From assembly GCA_019058245.1 (NCBI GenBank), contig JAHPZJ010000031.1, forward strand, positions 1-56,541: a DNA stretch of 56,541 nt, in the 5' to 3' direction. This stretch comes from Promethearchaeota archaeon (GTDB lineage Archaea; Asgardarchaeota; Lokiarchaeia; Sigyniarchaeales; SOKP01). Within the stretch, counting starts at the first letter, position 1, and each line of letters opens with the position of its first letter. Position numbers and translations under genes: made by a program. Below the pieces are notes generated by a model, which saw only the letters and a list, made by a program, of their open reading frames with translations, was not told the DNA's origin and ran no database searches. This document shows, piece after piece, positions 1-7,517 of this stretch.

Positions 1-1
1 G

Positions 2-310
2 CGTGTTGAATTACATCCTGATATTGAAGGTACCGCAGAGAAAATTGAAAAATCAATAGTAGAGAAAGCTTTCATAATAGATAGAAAAAAAGAAAGCGAA
101 CTTCAAAGAAGAGAACTTCATCCTGATATTGAAGGTACAAGTGAAAAAATATTTAGTACCGTAGAAAAACAAGCAAAAAAAATTGAAGAGCAACGTAGAC
201 TTGATGCTCATCAATATGATATTAAATCAGAAGCAAAATCTATAGTAGAAAAATTTGAATCTAAGGTTGATAAAATAAAAAAGGATGAGGATAAACAAAA
301 CACTTCTTAA
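2..310 (+). CDS. C-terminal part of a charged helical-repeat protein (5' end outside window)
   Basis: An open frame enters from the left edge and ends at a TAA at 308-310, giving about 102 residues. The protein is highly charged (many Lys and Glu) and contains a direct repeat: the segment ELHPDIEGT followed by EKI occurs at about nt 8-46 and again at about nt 113-151, 35 codons apart. A degenerate third unit (RRLDAH, then IKSEAKSIVEK) follows. The spacing and composition suggest a tandem alpha-helical or coiled-coil repeat protein. I see no catalytic motif and do not recognise the family. The N-terminus, and so the repeat count and any signal peptide, lies outside the window. That it is protein-coding is fairly sure; its function is unknown. 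Confidence 0.7.
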   Translation, partial: RVELHPDIEGTAEKIEKSIVEKAFIIDRKKESELQRRELHPDIEGTSEKIFSTVEKQAKKIEEQRRLDAHQYDIKSEAKSIVEKFESKVDKIKKDEDKQNTS

Positions 311-314
311 TTAT

Positions 315-812
315 CTAAATACGAATATTAAATTTGAATAGTGAGTTTAAATTCATACTTTCCAATCTTTTTTTGTAATTTAATACTGAAGGATCTACTT
401 CTCCATTAAAATTATTTATGAAATTTTTAAAGCGGATATAAAAATCTTCTACAATCTCCTTCATGATCCCTCTTTCTATTTGTAAGTTTGTTTTTTTTGT
501 AATCCCAATCGCTAATAACCTCCCTTCCCTTTGATATAAGATTCTTGTTCCTCTAAAATTAATCTCTTGTAGTTCTTCATTTGCTCCTATATTTACTTCA
601 TTTATAAATAAATTTATGGCATTTAGGAAACTACAAATTAGGTCATCTTTCAAAAATTTTATATCATCAGAGTATCTATTACTTACAAGTAAGGCTCCTG
701 TTTCATAATCAATGAAGTAAATTGCATGAAATCTACATTCTTGAGATGAGTATTTGTCAAGTTCAAATCCAAACTTCCTTCCAATAGACTTAAAATTATT
801 TTGAATTCCCAT
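315..812 (-). CDS. Longin-like domain protein
   Basis: This 165-residue protein looks like a single longin/SNARE-like domain of the kind expanded in Asgard archaea. A beta hairpin at about residues 29-46 (HAIYFIDYETGALLVSNRY) is followed by a helix (LICSFLNAINLFINEV), two strands ending in RLLAIGITKKTN, and a long C-terminal helix (EIVEDFYIRFKNFINNF). Longin and roadblock folds serve as platforms for small GTPases, and six Ras-like GTPases are encoded in this window, so a GTPase-partner role is plausible but inferred. It converges with the helical-repeat gene, with 4 nt between the two stop codons. There is no signal peptide or membrane segment. The fold call is by pattern only. Confidence 0.5.
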   Translation of the reverse strand: MGIQNNFKSIGRKFGFELDKYSSQECRFHAIYFIDYETGALLVSNRYSDDIKFLKDDLICSFLNAINLFINEVNIGANEELQEINFRGTRILYQREGRLLAIGITKKTNLQIERGIMKEIVEDFYIRFKNFINNFNGEVDPSVLNYKKRLESMNLNSLFKFNIRI

Positions 813-1017
813 TATTCCAACTTTTATTTAAAATAAATTCGTGGAGGTAATATGTATTGAAAATTAGATTTAAATATAAAATACAAATATTATCTCTGTA
901 TTACTGGAGTGTATTATTTGAGCAATCCTATGTAATAAAATTAAAGTAGAATAGTTCTAAAGCTAATAAATAACAATGGAAATAAATAATAAAAAAAATA
1001 AAAATAAAAAAGCAAAA

Positions 1018-1032
1018 AACTTTATATATCCT
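1018..1032 (+). promoter_or_regulatory. Probable TATA box for the gene at 1076
   Basis: The stretch AACTTTATATATCC fits an archaeal TATA element. It would place a transcript start about 25 nt before the ATG at 1076, leaving a short leader. The call rests on motif and spacing only. Confidence 0.35.
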
Positions 1033-1075
1033 CAGTCAAATATAACCTTTAATTACCTTTTAGTTTTTAATTATT

Positions 1076-1540
1076 ATGGAACCAGACAAAAGTGTTCAGA
1101 AAAATAAAATTTCTATAGGTCTGATTATAAATAATAATGAACTTAATAATAATCCCATCTTTCCTTCAGAAATTAAAGAAGAAATATTGAATTCGCCTTA
1201 TTATTTATTAATTTTCATTTCTCGAGAAGATGTTGTAAAAGTAAGTTGTTTTCCAACAAAAAAAAAAAATATTAAAAAAATTCTCGTAAAATTAAAAGAA
1301 TTTTCTCCAGATCTAGTCAAAGGAATATCCAACGTATTAAATGAATTGAATTTAAGCAAAGAAATCCTCCATACTACAGGTTTATGTTATGAAATGGAAA
1401 AATGTTTCTATGAAACGTATCTTATTGGAGATCTCATAGATTCCGGTGAATTAACATTGGATTTAATTAAGGAAAAATTCATGGCAGTTGCAAATGTAAT
1501 AAATGTATTAATCGAAGAAATCCCCAGTCTCAATCAATAG
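1076..1540 (+). CDS. Hypothetical protein, possible ACT-like fold
   Basis: This 154-residue soluble protein has no family I can name with certainty. Residues about 40-110 alternate strand, helix, strand, strand, helix, strand (YYLLIFISREDVVKVSCFP, then LVKLKEFSPDLVKGISNVL, then ILHTTGLCYEMEKCFYETYL). This resembles an ACT-type ligand-binding domain. Two cysteines in the last segment (GLCYEMEKC) might be structural. A helical C-terminus (DLIKEKFMAVANVINVLIEEI) could dimerise. ACT domains commonly bind amino acids and regulate enzymes, but there is no enzyme gene beside it. It precedes a small zinc-finger gene on the same strand, 80 nt away. Confidence 0.45.
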   Translation: MEPDKSVQKNKISIGLIINNNELNNNPIFPSEIKEEILNSPYYLLIFISREDVVKVSCFPTKKKNIKKILVKLKEFSPDLVKGISNVLNELNLSKEILHTTGLCYEMEKCFYETYLIGDLIDSGELTLDLIKEKFMAVANVINVLIEEIPSLNQ

Positions 1541-1620
1541 AAGATACTTAAAAATAAATAACCTGTTTTCTATTATTTTAGATAGATTAATAGAATTCAA
1601 GAGAGTAGTTTTTTGCACCC

Positions 1621-1827
1621 ATGAGCGAAAAGAAAGTACCTCCTCCCCCAGTATTACCTCCCTCTATTAAGTTAACAGAAAATTTCTGTCTTTTTCATAA
1701 AGGGACTATTCAAGGAGATATATATATATGCCCCAAATGTAAAGCTAAATATTGCTTAGAATGTGCAAAGAAGGCGAAATTAAATGGACAATTATGTATG
1801 AAATGTAAACAATTAATTATAGTCTAA
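1621..1827 (+). CDS. Small B-box/treble-clef-like zinc finger protein with proline-rich N-terminus
   Basis: The protein has 68 residues. The N-terminus is proline rich (VPPPPVLPPS, residues 6-15). After it come ligand pairs spaced like a B-box or degenerate RING finger: C23 and H26, then CPKC (38-41), CLEC (46-49) and CMKC (59-62). This can hold one or two zinc ions. Such short zinc fingers are numerous in Asgard genomes and are usually taken as protein- or ubiquitin-interaction modules. No ubiquitin-system gene is seen nearby, so a role cannot be assigned. The start ATG is the only one available. Confidence 0.6.
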   Translation: MSEKKVPPPPVLPPSIKLTENFCLFHKGTIQGDIYICPKCKAKYCLECAKKAKLNGQLCMKCKQLIIV

Positions 1828-1872
1828 ATAACTTCTATAAAATTAAATATTTAATTATAATATATTTAACTT

Positions 1873-2265
1873 TTACACTTGCTTGATCGAAGCAAGTGAT
1901 CTCCAAGCCTTCCAGAAAATTAACCATAAAATAATAAAAATAAAGAAAGAAGTTGCAAAAGTATACCATCCAATAAATAGATCTCCATAAGGTGGCTTTA
2001 AAAATGAGAATGGTATACCTGCCAGAGCAAATCCTACCATATACCCATAACCCCAAAATCGATTCTTTAAAGCAATAATAACTGTAGGAATTATGGTTGT
2101 AAAAATTATTGTAAGATAAGACCAGATCTCCATAGAATCTAAAATAAATATCATATTTACCCAAGATACAATAAATCCTATAAATACCCAAATTATTGTT
2201 CCAATATCTATTTTAAATTCAGGCTCTGGTCTTCCTACTGTTTGATCTTTAATTCTTTCTGACAT
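1873..2265 (-). CDS. Small integral membrane protein
   Basis: This 130-residue protein has a short hydrophilic N-terminus (residues 1-22) and then about four hydrophobic stretches, near 24-45, 48-66, 72-90 and 98-120. They are rich in Trp, Phe and Ile. No catalytic or transport motif is visible. A TATA-like element lies at about 2285-2294 on the minus strand, about 25 nt before the ATG, which suggests a leaderless transcript. It converges with the zinc-finger gene, 45 nt apart. A longer overlapping frame on the same strand (1835-2191) is a shadow. Function unknown. Confidence 0.55.
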   Translation of the reverse strand: MSERIKDQTVGRPEPEFKIDIGTIIWVFIGFIVSWVNMIFILDSMEIWSYLTIIFTTIIPTVIIALKNRFWGYGYMVGFALAGIPFSFLKPPYGDLFIGWYTFATSFFIFIILWLIFWKAWRSLASIKQV

Positions 2266-2451
2266 AATTATAGTATATATTTAACTTATAATAATTGACT
2301 ATTAATTTCATTTCATTTGTTTTAAACTCCTTTTAATAAAATTAATTAAGTAGACACCGAAATGATTTTATTTATAAACACATAATGATATATTAATGTT
2401 AAGATAGAAATTTATAATATACTCATATAAAATCATACATAAATATCTAAA

Positions 2452-2461
2452 TTTATAAAAG
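2452..2461 (+). promoter_or_regulatory. TATA box in front of the structured element
   Basis: TTTATAAAAG is a strong archaeal TATA box. Its centre is about 30 nt before the first base of the GC-rich inverted-repeat element at 2489. That is the expected TATA-to-start distance for a plus-strand transcript beginning at about 2484-2489. No open frame follows closely. Confidence 0.5.
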
Positions 2462-2488
2462 CAACTATATTAAAACCTAAAAATCTAT

Positions 2489-2607
2489 GACTCCTGCCTA
2501 CACCCTGGATTTTTGTCTTTTGGTAGTGTAAATTCTTACACTCTGATTTCGCCCTCCTCCCCCTATTTTATTTTTGACGCTTATTTGCGTCGCGTAGGGC
2601 AGGAGTC
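2489..2607 (+). ncRNA. Candidate structured non-coding RNA (GC-rich, closed by a 10-bp terminal stem)
   Basis: In a very AT-rich intergenic region this 119-nt block is distinctly GC rich. Its ends pair perfectly: GACTCCTGCC at 2489-2498 with GGCAGGAGTC at 2598-2607. The stem continues with TAC (2499-2501) pairing GTA (2594-2596) across a one-base bulge. Inside are two perfect hairpins: AGTGTAA/TTACACT at 2525-2531 and 2536-2542 with a 4-nt loop, and GACGC/GCGTC at 2576-2580 and 2587-2591 with a 6-nt loop. Between them is a pyrimidine-rich single strand at about 2550-2565 (CGCCCTCCTCCCCC). This is a three-way-junction architecture. A TATA box at 2452-2461 is correctly placed for plus-strand transcription. 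It lacks the conserved 5S rRNA, SRP and RNase P signatures I know. A small palindromic mobile element is the main alternative. Confidence 0.5.
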
Positions 2608-2979
2608 ACCCTTTATAACTCTAAATGAATTTATTTCTAATTTTAACGTTTTTTTAAATAAAATACCCTTCTACTCATTTAAAGTTAATTAGATTGAGCA
2701 AGATAAAGCATTGTAAAAACAAAATCATAGTAATATTACAATCTACTATTTAAAGTTAACTTTTATTAATTCTTTTAAAAAAGATTAAATAAAAATTAAT
2801 ATCTAACCATTTTAATAAGGTTAATAATCTTTTTTATTAAGATTACGCCGTTTTTTTAATAACATTTGTCATATTTACAAAGGTATTATAAAGTTTTTAA
2901 GATTAGAAAGGTTAATTAGTAAAATAATTATTCAATAAAACATTTATCTAATTAAAAAATAAACAGAGTATAGATTCAT
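2608..2979. other. AT-rich intergenic region upstream of the radical SAM gene
   Basis: No open frame, tRNA or repeat is recognisable here. ATTATAAAG at about 2885-2893 is TATA-like and would leave a leader of about 65 nt before the ATG at 2980. Nothing else stands out. Confidence 0.4.
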
Positions 2980-4710
2980 ATGACTGAATTAGAAACTCAA
3001 TCTGCTCATAGAGAAGACGTGGAAATTATTAGAACAACCACGAGCATTTGTCCTGAATGTATGAAACATCTCGCCGCTGAAATTTACGTAGATCCTGAAA
3101 CTAATTGGGTAATGATGCGAAAGACTTGTAAGGACCATGGAGAATTCAAAGATAAGCTATCAATCGATCCTGAAGAATATAAATGGCAACAAAACATTAC
3201 AAACCAAATTGGTTCAACCGTAAATAATTCCACTCAGCCTGAATTTGTAAATTCTGGAATTAAAGAAATTAATAAAGGATGCCCGTATGATTGTGGTATA
3301 TGCGCCAATCATAAAAGTGCACCAAATATATGCTTAATTGATATCACTAATCGCTGTAATTTAGCTTGTCCTATCTGTTTTGCCAATGCTAGTGCAAAAG
3401 GTTATGTAGTAGAACCTACCTTCGAAGAACTCGTCCGAATTATGGAGCATTTCAGATCGATGAAACCTATCCCAGCAGTCTTACTCCAACTCTCCGGAGG
3501 AGAACCTACAGTAAGAGATGATCTCCCAGAAATAATCCGAAAAGGACATGAATTGGGCTTTACGGAAGTTATGGTTACCACCAATGGTGTTCGATTTGGA
3601 AAATCCATAGATTTTATGAAAGCATGTATTGATGCTGGAACGGATGCTATATATCTTCAATTTGACGCTACTGATAGCCCAGAAATATGGAAAAAGATCA
3701 GAGGTGTCAACTTATGGCCACTTAAAAAGAGAGTTATTGAAAATGCCCGAAAATTGGGATTTTATGGCGTTATGTTAGTCCCGGTAATCGCGAAAGGTGT
3801 AAATGACCAAGAAATTGGAAAAATTTTAGATTTTGCTAAAGATAATACTGATGTTGTCTCAGGTCTTATCTTCCAGCCAGTATCATTGACTGGGCGTATT
3901 AGTTTTGAGGAATTGATGGATATAAGATACACCACTTCTGATTTAAAACTGGCAATTAATAAATACACTAATGGATCTGTTACCCAATTTTATCCTATTG
4001 CATTTACTGCGAAATTTACCAGATTGTTAGCATGGTTTGACGACGTTGCGGAATTCGGTATGACAAGTCATAGTGATTGCGGCTTTGCAACTATATGTGT
4101 CATCAATGATAAGGATGAATGGGAACCAATCGAAAACTTTTTTGATGCTGAAGGATTAATTCGATGGGCTAATCAAGTATGGGATATGGTTCAAAAACAA
4201 GAAGTGCCAAAACCTACTGGTTTATTGAAAGGTATTAATCTAGAGGATTTTGGGCAGATTGCTTCCAAAATTGGAAATTTTGTTGATGATATGACCAATT
4301 TAGGATACAGACAGATTATGAAAGCATATTTTTTTGCGGGTGCAGCAAAATATATTAAAAATCCGCAAAAAATTCTTACTAGTAAAACATATCAAGCATT
4401 TGCTCGTTTGGTAATGGCACCAAATTTAGCATCAGCAGGGAAATTTTTCCACGATCGGAACCTGATGGTTAGCTCAATGCATTTTCAAGATGCGTATAAT
4501 TTCGATCTCGATAGAGTCTGTCGATGTCTTGTACATTATGGTGTAATTGATCCAGATGATCCTAGCAAAGTTCGCGAAATTCCGTTCTGCGCCCATAATA
4601 CATTGCATCGTCCTATTATAGAACGACAGCTTGCGATTAAAGGTCAAACAGCTAAAAAACCTGAAGAGATTATGGCAGAAATCGAGGAATTATTAAAAAC
4701 AATGGAGTAA
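2980..4710 (+). CDS. Radical SAM protein of the tetraether lipid synthase (Tes, MJ0619/COG1964) type
   Basis: The protein has 576 residues. The radical SAM cluster motif CNLACPIC lies at residues 126-133 (CX3CX2C), after a TNRCNL lead-in. SGGEPT follows as the SAM-binding glycine motif. The MJ0619/Tes family signatures are present: an N-terminal CPEC pair (residues 24-27) with a later C-x-x-H-G (rubredoxin-like metal site), and the block CPYDCGICANHK at 101-112. The last 80 residues carry more conserved Cys and His, with FQDAYNFDLDRVCRC and IPFCAHNTLHRP. Tes joins two archaeol lipid tails into the macrocyclic or tetraether GDGT core. The length is somewhat above the roughly 500 residues of the founder. 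The gene is alone in its transcript direction until a CCG-domain iron-sulfur gene 175 nt downstream. Other COG1964 members may have different substrates, so GDGT formation is likely rather than proven. Confidence 0.7.
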   Translation: MTELETQSAHREDVEIIRTTTSICPECMKHLAAEIYVDPETNWVMMRKTCKDHGEFKDKLSIDPEEYKWQQNITNQIGSTVNNSTQPEFVNSGIKEINKGCPYDCGICANHKSAPNICLIDITNRCNLACPICFANASAKGYVVEPTFEELVRIMEHFRSMKPIPAVLLQLSGGEPTVRDDLPEIIRKGHELGFTEVMVTTNGVRFGKSIDFMKACIDAGTDAIYLQFDATDSPEIWKKIRGVNLWPLKKRVIENARKLGFYGVMLVPVIAKGVNDQEIGKILDFAKDNTDVVSGLIFQPVSLTGRISFEELMDIRYTTSDLKLAINKYTNGSVTQFYPIAFTAKFTRLLAWFDDVAEFGMTSHSDCGFATICVINDKDEWEPIENFFDAEGLIRWANQVWDMVQKQEVPKPTGLLKGINLEDFGQIASKIGNFVDDMTNLGYRQIMKAYFFAGAAKYIKNPQKILTSKTYQAFARLVMAPNLASAGKFFHDRNLMVSSMHFQDAYNFDLDRVCRCLVHYGVIDPDDPSKVREIPFCAHNTLHRPIIERQLAIKGQTAKKPEEIMAEIEELLKTME

Positions 4711-4885
4711 TATTTTATTTTTCTCTTTTTTTTCATATAGAGGATATTTAACTTTCCTTTTTTAGTAATAAAATTATTTTTAAAAATTACTTAACCTATT
4801 TAATTAATTTATTCCTATTTTTTTTAGGTAATATATTCATTTTTTATTTTAAATAACAATTAAAAAGAAATTGTGATTATTGAGT

Positions 4886-5923
4886 ATGTTCTATGAAGAA
4901 AGATGCACTCTCTGTGGAGAATGCTTGTCGAAATGTTATTATTTATCATATCCGGAGGCAAAAGCTAAATCGGAGTTTGAAAAGTTGATAAAGGGCGAAG
5001 ATAGCTCGGTGACTAGGGAATGTGTCACATGTATAAGGTGCAATAACATCTGTCCTGAAAATGCAAATCCATTTGATTTGATATCTAAGAGACAAGAAGA
5101 AACTGGAACATTTCCATTCAATAAGGATCGATTAATAAATTATGACATGGTTAGTAAGATTCCTTCAAAGATAACTATAGGTGATCCAGGAAAGTCTGTA
5201 ATGGGGGTTGCCTTAATTCAGAAGGCTCGTTTACCAGGAGTGTTGGAAGGACAACTTTTTGAGGGACTAACTACTTTATCTGGAGGAGATTATTTTTCCT
5301 GGGTCGGTAATGTTCACATTGGAAGACAAAGTTTGGTTAATAAAGAAAATGTTCAAAATCTAGTGGATAATTATGCAAAACTCAATGTTGACGAAATTAT
5401 TTTTTATCATGAAGAATGCTATGTGGTGGTAACTTATTTCGCAAAAGAATTCAATATTGATGTACCTTTTAGACCAATTCACATTTATGAATATTTAAGA
5501 GATTATGTGAAAGAGCATTCAGATCAAGTCAAAAAACTAAATATGAAAGTTGCCTATCATCCCCCATGTTCCTCTAGATATGTCAATGGAATGGATGAAG
5601 TTTTGGATGAGCTTTTTGAATTAATAGGAGTCGAGAGAGTAAAGCGAAAATATGACAGAGAAGGAGCTTTATGTTGTGGATCAGTTCAATCAGCAATGGA
5701 TACTGTTTCTAAAGAAGAAGAGCATGAATGGAGAATGAAAAATATCATGGACGCAAAGGAAGCAGGAGCAGAAGCTTTTGTTCTATTATGTCCTGTATGT
5801 ATTCCTGGTCTTAGAGGCAGAGCAAAAGCACAGGGAATGGAACCCTATATCCTAAGTAACCTCGTACGTTTGGCTTTAGATGAGGAACTCACCCATGGAG
5901 GAGCAGCAAAGAAATTTGATTAA
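4886..5923 (+). CDS. CCG-domain iron-sulfur oxidoreductase (HdrB/HdrD/GlpC-like)
   Basis: The protein has about 345 residues. Two 4Fe-4S motifs open it: CTLCGECLSKC (residues 7-17) and, about 30 residues later, CVTCIRCNNIC. A HdrD-type CCG module follows: HPPCSSRY, GALCCGS and LLCPVCIPG. An earlier HEEC may be a degenerate first CCG motif. Such proteins pass electrons to or from disulfides or other acceptors (heterodisulfide reductase and glycerol-3-phosphate dehydrogenase subunits). No HdrA or dehydrogenase partner is adjacent, so the partner is unknown. The upstream radical SAM gene needs reductant, which makes a link possible but speculative. I take ATG at 4886 because GTGAT lies at suitable spacing. 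TTG at 4880 would add two residues. Confidence 0.7.
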   Translation: MFYEERCTLCGECLSKCYYLSYPEAKAKSEFEKLIKGEDSSVTRECVTCIRCNNICPENANPFDLISKRQEETGTFPFNKDRLINYDMVSKIPSKITIGDPGKSVMGVALIQKARLPGVLEGQLFEGLTTLSGGDYFSWVGNVHIGRQSLVNKENVQNLVDNYAKLNVDEIIFYHEECYVVVTYFAKEFNIDVPFRPIHIYEYLRDYVKEHSDQVKKLNMKVAYHPPCSSRYVNGMDEVLDELFELIGVERVKRKYDREGALCCGSVQSAMDTVSKEEEHEWRMKNIMDAKEAGAEAFVLLCPVCIPGLRGRAKAQGMEPYILSNLVRLALDEELTHGGAAKKFD

Positions 5924-6013
5924 CCTCAATTTGAAAAAGAAATTATGCTAAAAAAAACAGATTCTATGAAAAAAAAATCAATTATAAAATTCTCTTTTTT
6001 TGTTATTTTAATT

Positions 6014-7441
6014 TTATGTAGTTATTTTCCATCTTGGTCCTTCTGCCCCATCCTCAATTTGAATACCAACTTCTCTTAATTTTTTTCTAATTTTATCACT
6101 TAATTCATAATTTTTTTCTTTTCTTGATTGTTCTCGAATATTAATTATTATCTCCATTAATTCATTTATTTTTTTATCATCAAAACCTTTCTTTTTAGTG
6201 AAATCAAGTCCTAGAACTCCAAGTAATTCAATAAGAGTATCTCTTGCTTTGTTAAGTATTTCTTTTTTATTATCTAGTGATGAATTAACTTGTTTTATAA
6301 ATTCATAGATTGCAGCAAAAGCTCTTGGAGTATTAAAATCATCATCCATTGCCTCCTCAAAACTACTTCTTACCTCTTTTATTGCTGATTTGAGTGTTTC
6401 ACTATTTCCACCAGAGGAATGTTCAATGTTATTCAAACAATTTCTAATTTTTTCAATATTACTTTTGGCATTTTCTATTACTTTTGGATTCCAATCCACC
6501 GCAGATCGATAATGACCAGAAACTAGGCCCATTCTTACCACAAGTCCTCCATGCTCATCTATTAATTCACGGGCAGTGACATAATTTCCAAGACTTTTAC
6601 TCATTTTCTGACCATTAAGAGTTATAAATTCTGCATGCATCCACCAATTAACAAATTTTTTACCTGTTGCGGCTTCAGATTGAGCAATTTCATTGGGATG
6701 ATGAGTAGGAATATGATCAATTCCCCCTCCGTGAATATCTAATGTTTCTCCTAAATATTTCATTCCCATAACAGAACATTCAAGATGCCATCCAGGATAG
6801 CCTTCTCCCCATGGAGAATTCCATCTCATAATGTGGATTTGATCTCCCTTGCGTGCATTTAACCATAAAGCGAAGTCATAATAATTTCTTTTTAGGGGAT
6901 CTTGAACCACACGTGCTTGTGCTTTTTCTTCATCAAGTTTTAATTTGGCAAGTTTTCCATAATCCTTAAATTTAAAAGTGTCATAGTACACATTTCCTTC
7001 GACTTCATAAGCGTAACCTTTTTCTAGTAAAATCTTAATGATTTCAATCATATCAGGAATTACTGCTGTCGCTCTAGGTGATATGTTTGGTCTTTGAATA
7101 TTTAAATTATCAATAACTTGCCAATATTCTTGAATTTGTTTATCAACAAGTTCCCAAGGATTTATGTTTTCCTCTCTTGCTCTTTTTTCTATCTTATCTT
7201 CACCTTGATCGGCATCATCAGTTAAATGACCTACATCAGTAAAATTTTGAACATGGAATACATCATAACCCTTGTATCGAAGGTATCTTACTACTACATC
7301 CCAAGAACTATAAGTTCTTGCGTTACCTATATGTACATCATCATACACAGTCTGCCCACAAGTATAAATTCTTACTCGGCCTTCCTCTATTGGTTTAAAT
7401 ACTTCCTTTTGCCGAGTCATTGTGTTATAGATTTTAAGCAT
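6014..7441 (-). CDS. cysS: Cysteinyl-tRNA synthetase
   Basis: This 475-residue class I aminoacyl-tRNA synthetase charges tRNA-Cys. It has the TCGQTVYDDVHIGNART start with the HIGN form of the HIGH motif (about residues 37-40) and the FTDVGHLTDDAD block. The zinc site includes the N-terminal Cys, WHLECSVM and the HHPNEIAQSEA region. KMSKSLGN is intact. The C-terminal helical DALR-like part ends with GPRWK. Full length agrees with bacterial and archaeal CysRS. It lies head to tail with ileS on the minus strand, with ileS upstream and 76 nt between them, so the two may share a transcript. Confidence 0.97.
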   Translation of the reverse strand: MLKIYNTMTRQKEVFKPIEEGRVRIYTCGQTVYDDVHIGNARTYSSWDVVVRYLRYKGYDVFHVQNFTDVGHLTDDADQGEDKIEKRAREENINPWELVDKQIQEYWQVIDNLNIQRPNISPRATAVIPDMIEIIKILLEKGYAYEVEGNVYYDTFKFKDYGKLAKLKLDEEKAQARVVQDPLKRNYYDFALWLNARKGDQIHIMRWNSPWGEGYPGWHLECSVMGMKYLGETLDIHGGGIDHIPTHHPNEIAQSEAATGKKFVNWWMHAEFITLNGQKMSKSLGNYVTARELIDEHGGLVVRMGLVSGHYRSAVDWNPKVIENAKSNIEKIRNCLNNIEHSSGGNSETLKSAIKEVRSSFEEAMDDDFNTPRAFAAIYEFIKQVNSSLDNKKEILNKARDTLIELLGVLGLDFTKKKGFDDKKINELMEIIINIREQSRKEKNYELSDKIRKKLREVGIQIEDGAEGPRWKITT

Positions 7442-7517
7442 AAAATAATAAAGAATAGCAAAAAATAAGAATTTTATGGAAGTTTTTAAGATCTACTATC
7501 TTCTACTAAAGTTTAAA

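Noticed and set aside
1835..2191. 118-codon frame overlapping the small membrane gene on the same strand
   Set aside because: It is odd in composition (very rich in Tyr) and overlaps the 1873-2265 frame, which has a clean start, a TATA box and a normal membrane-protein profile.
2489..2607. 5S rRNA, SRP RNA or RNase P RNA
   Set aside because: Length and three-way junction suit 5S in outline, but none of the conserved internal sequences of these RNAs that I know are present.
4871..4886. In-frame TGA upstream of the CCG gene as a selenocysteine codon
   Set aside because: It lies outside the conserved domain; the first 4Fe-4S motif begins right after the ATG, so no N-terminal extension is needed.
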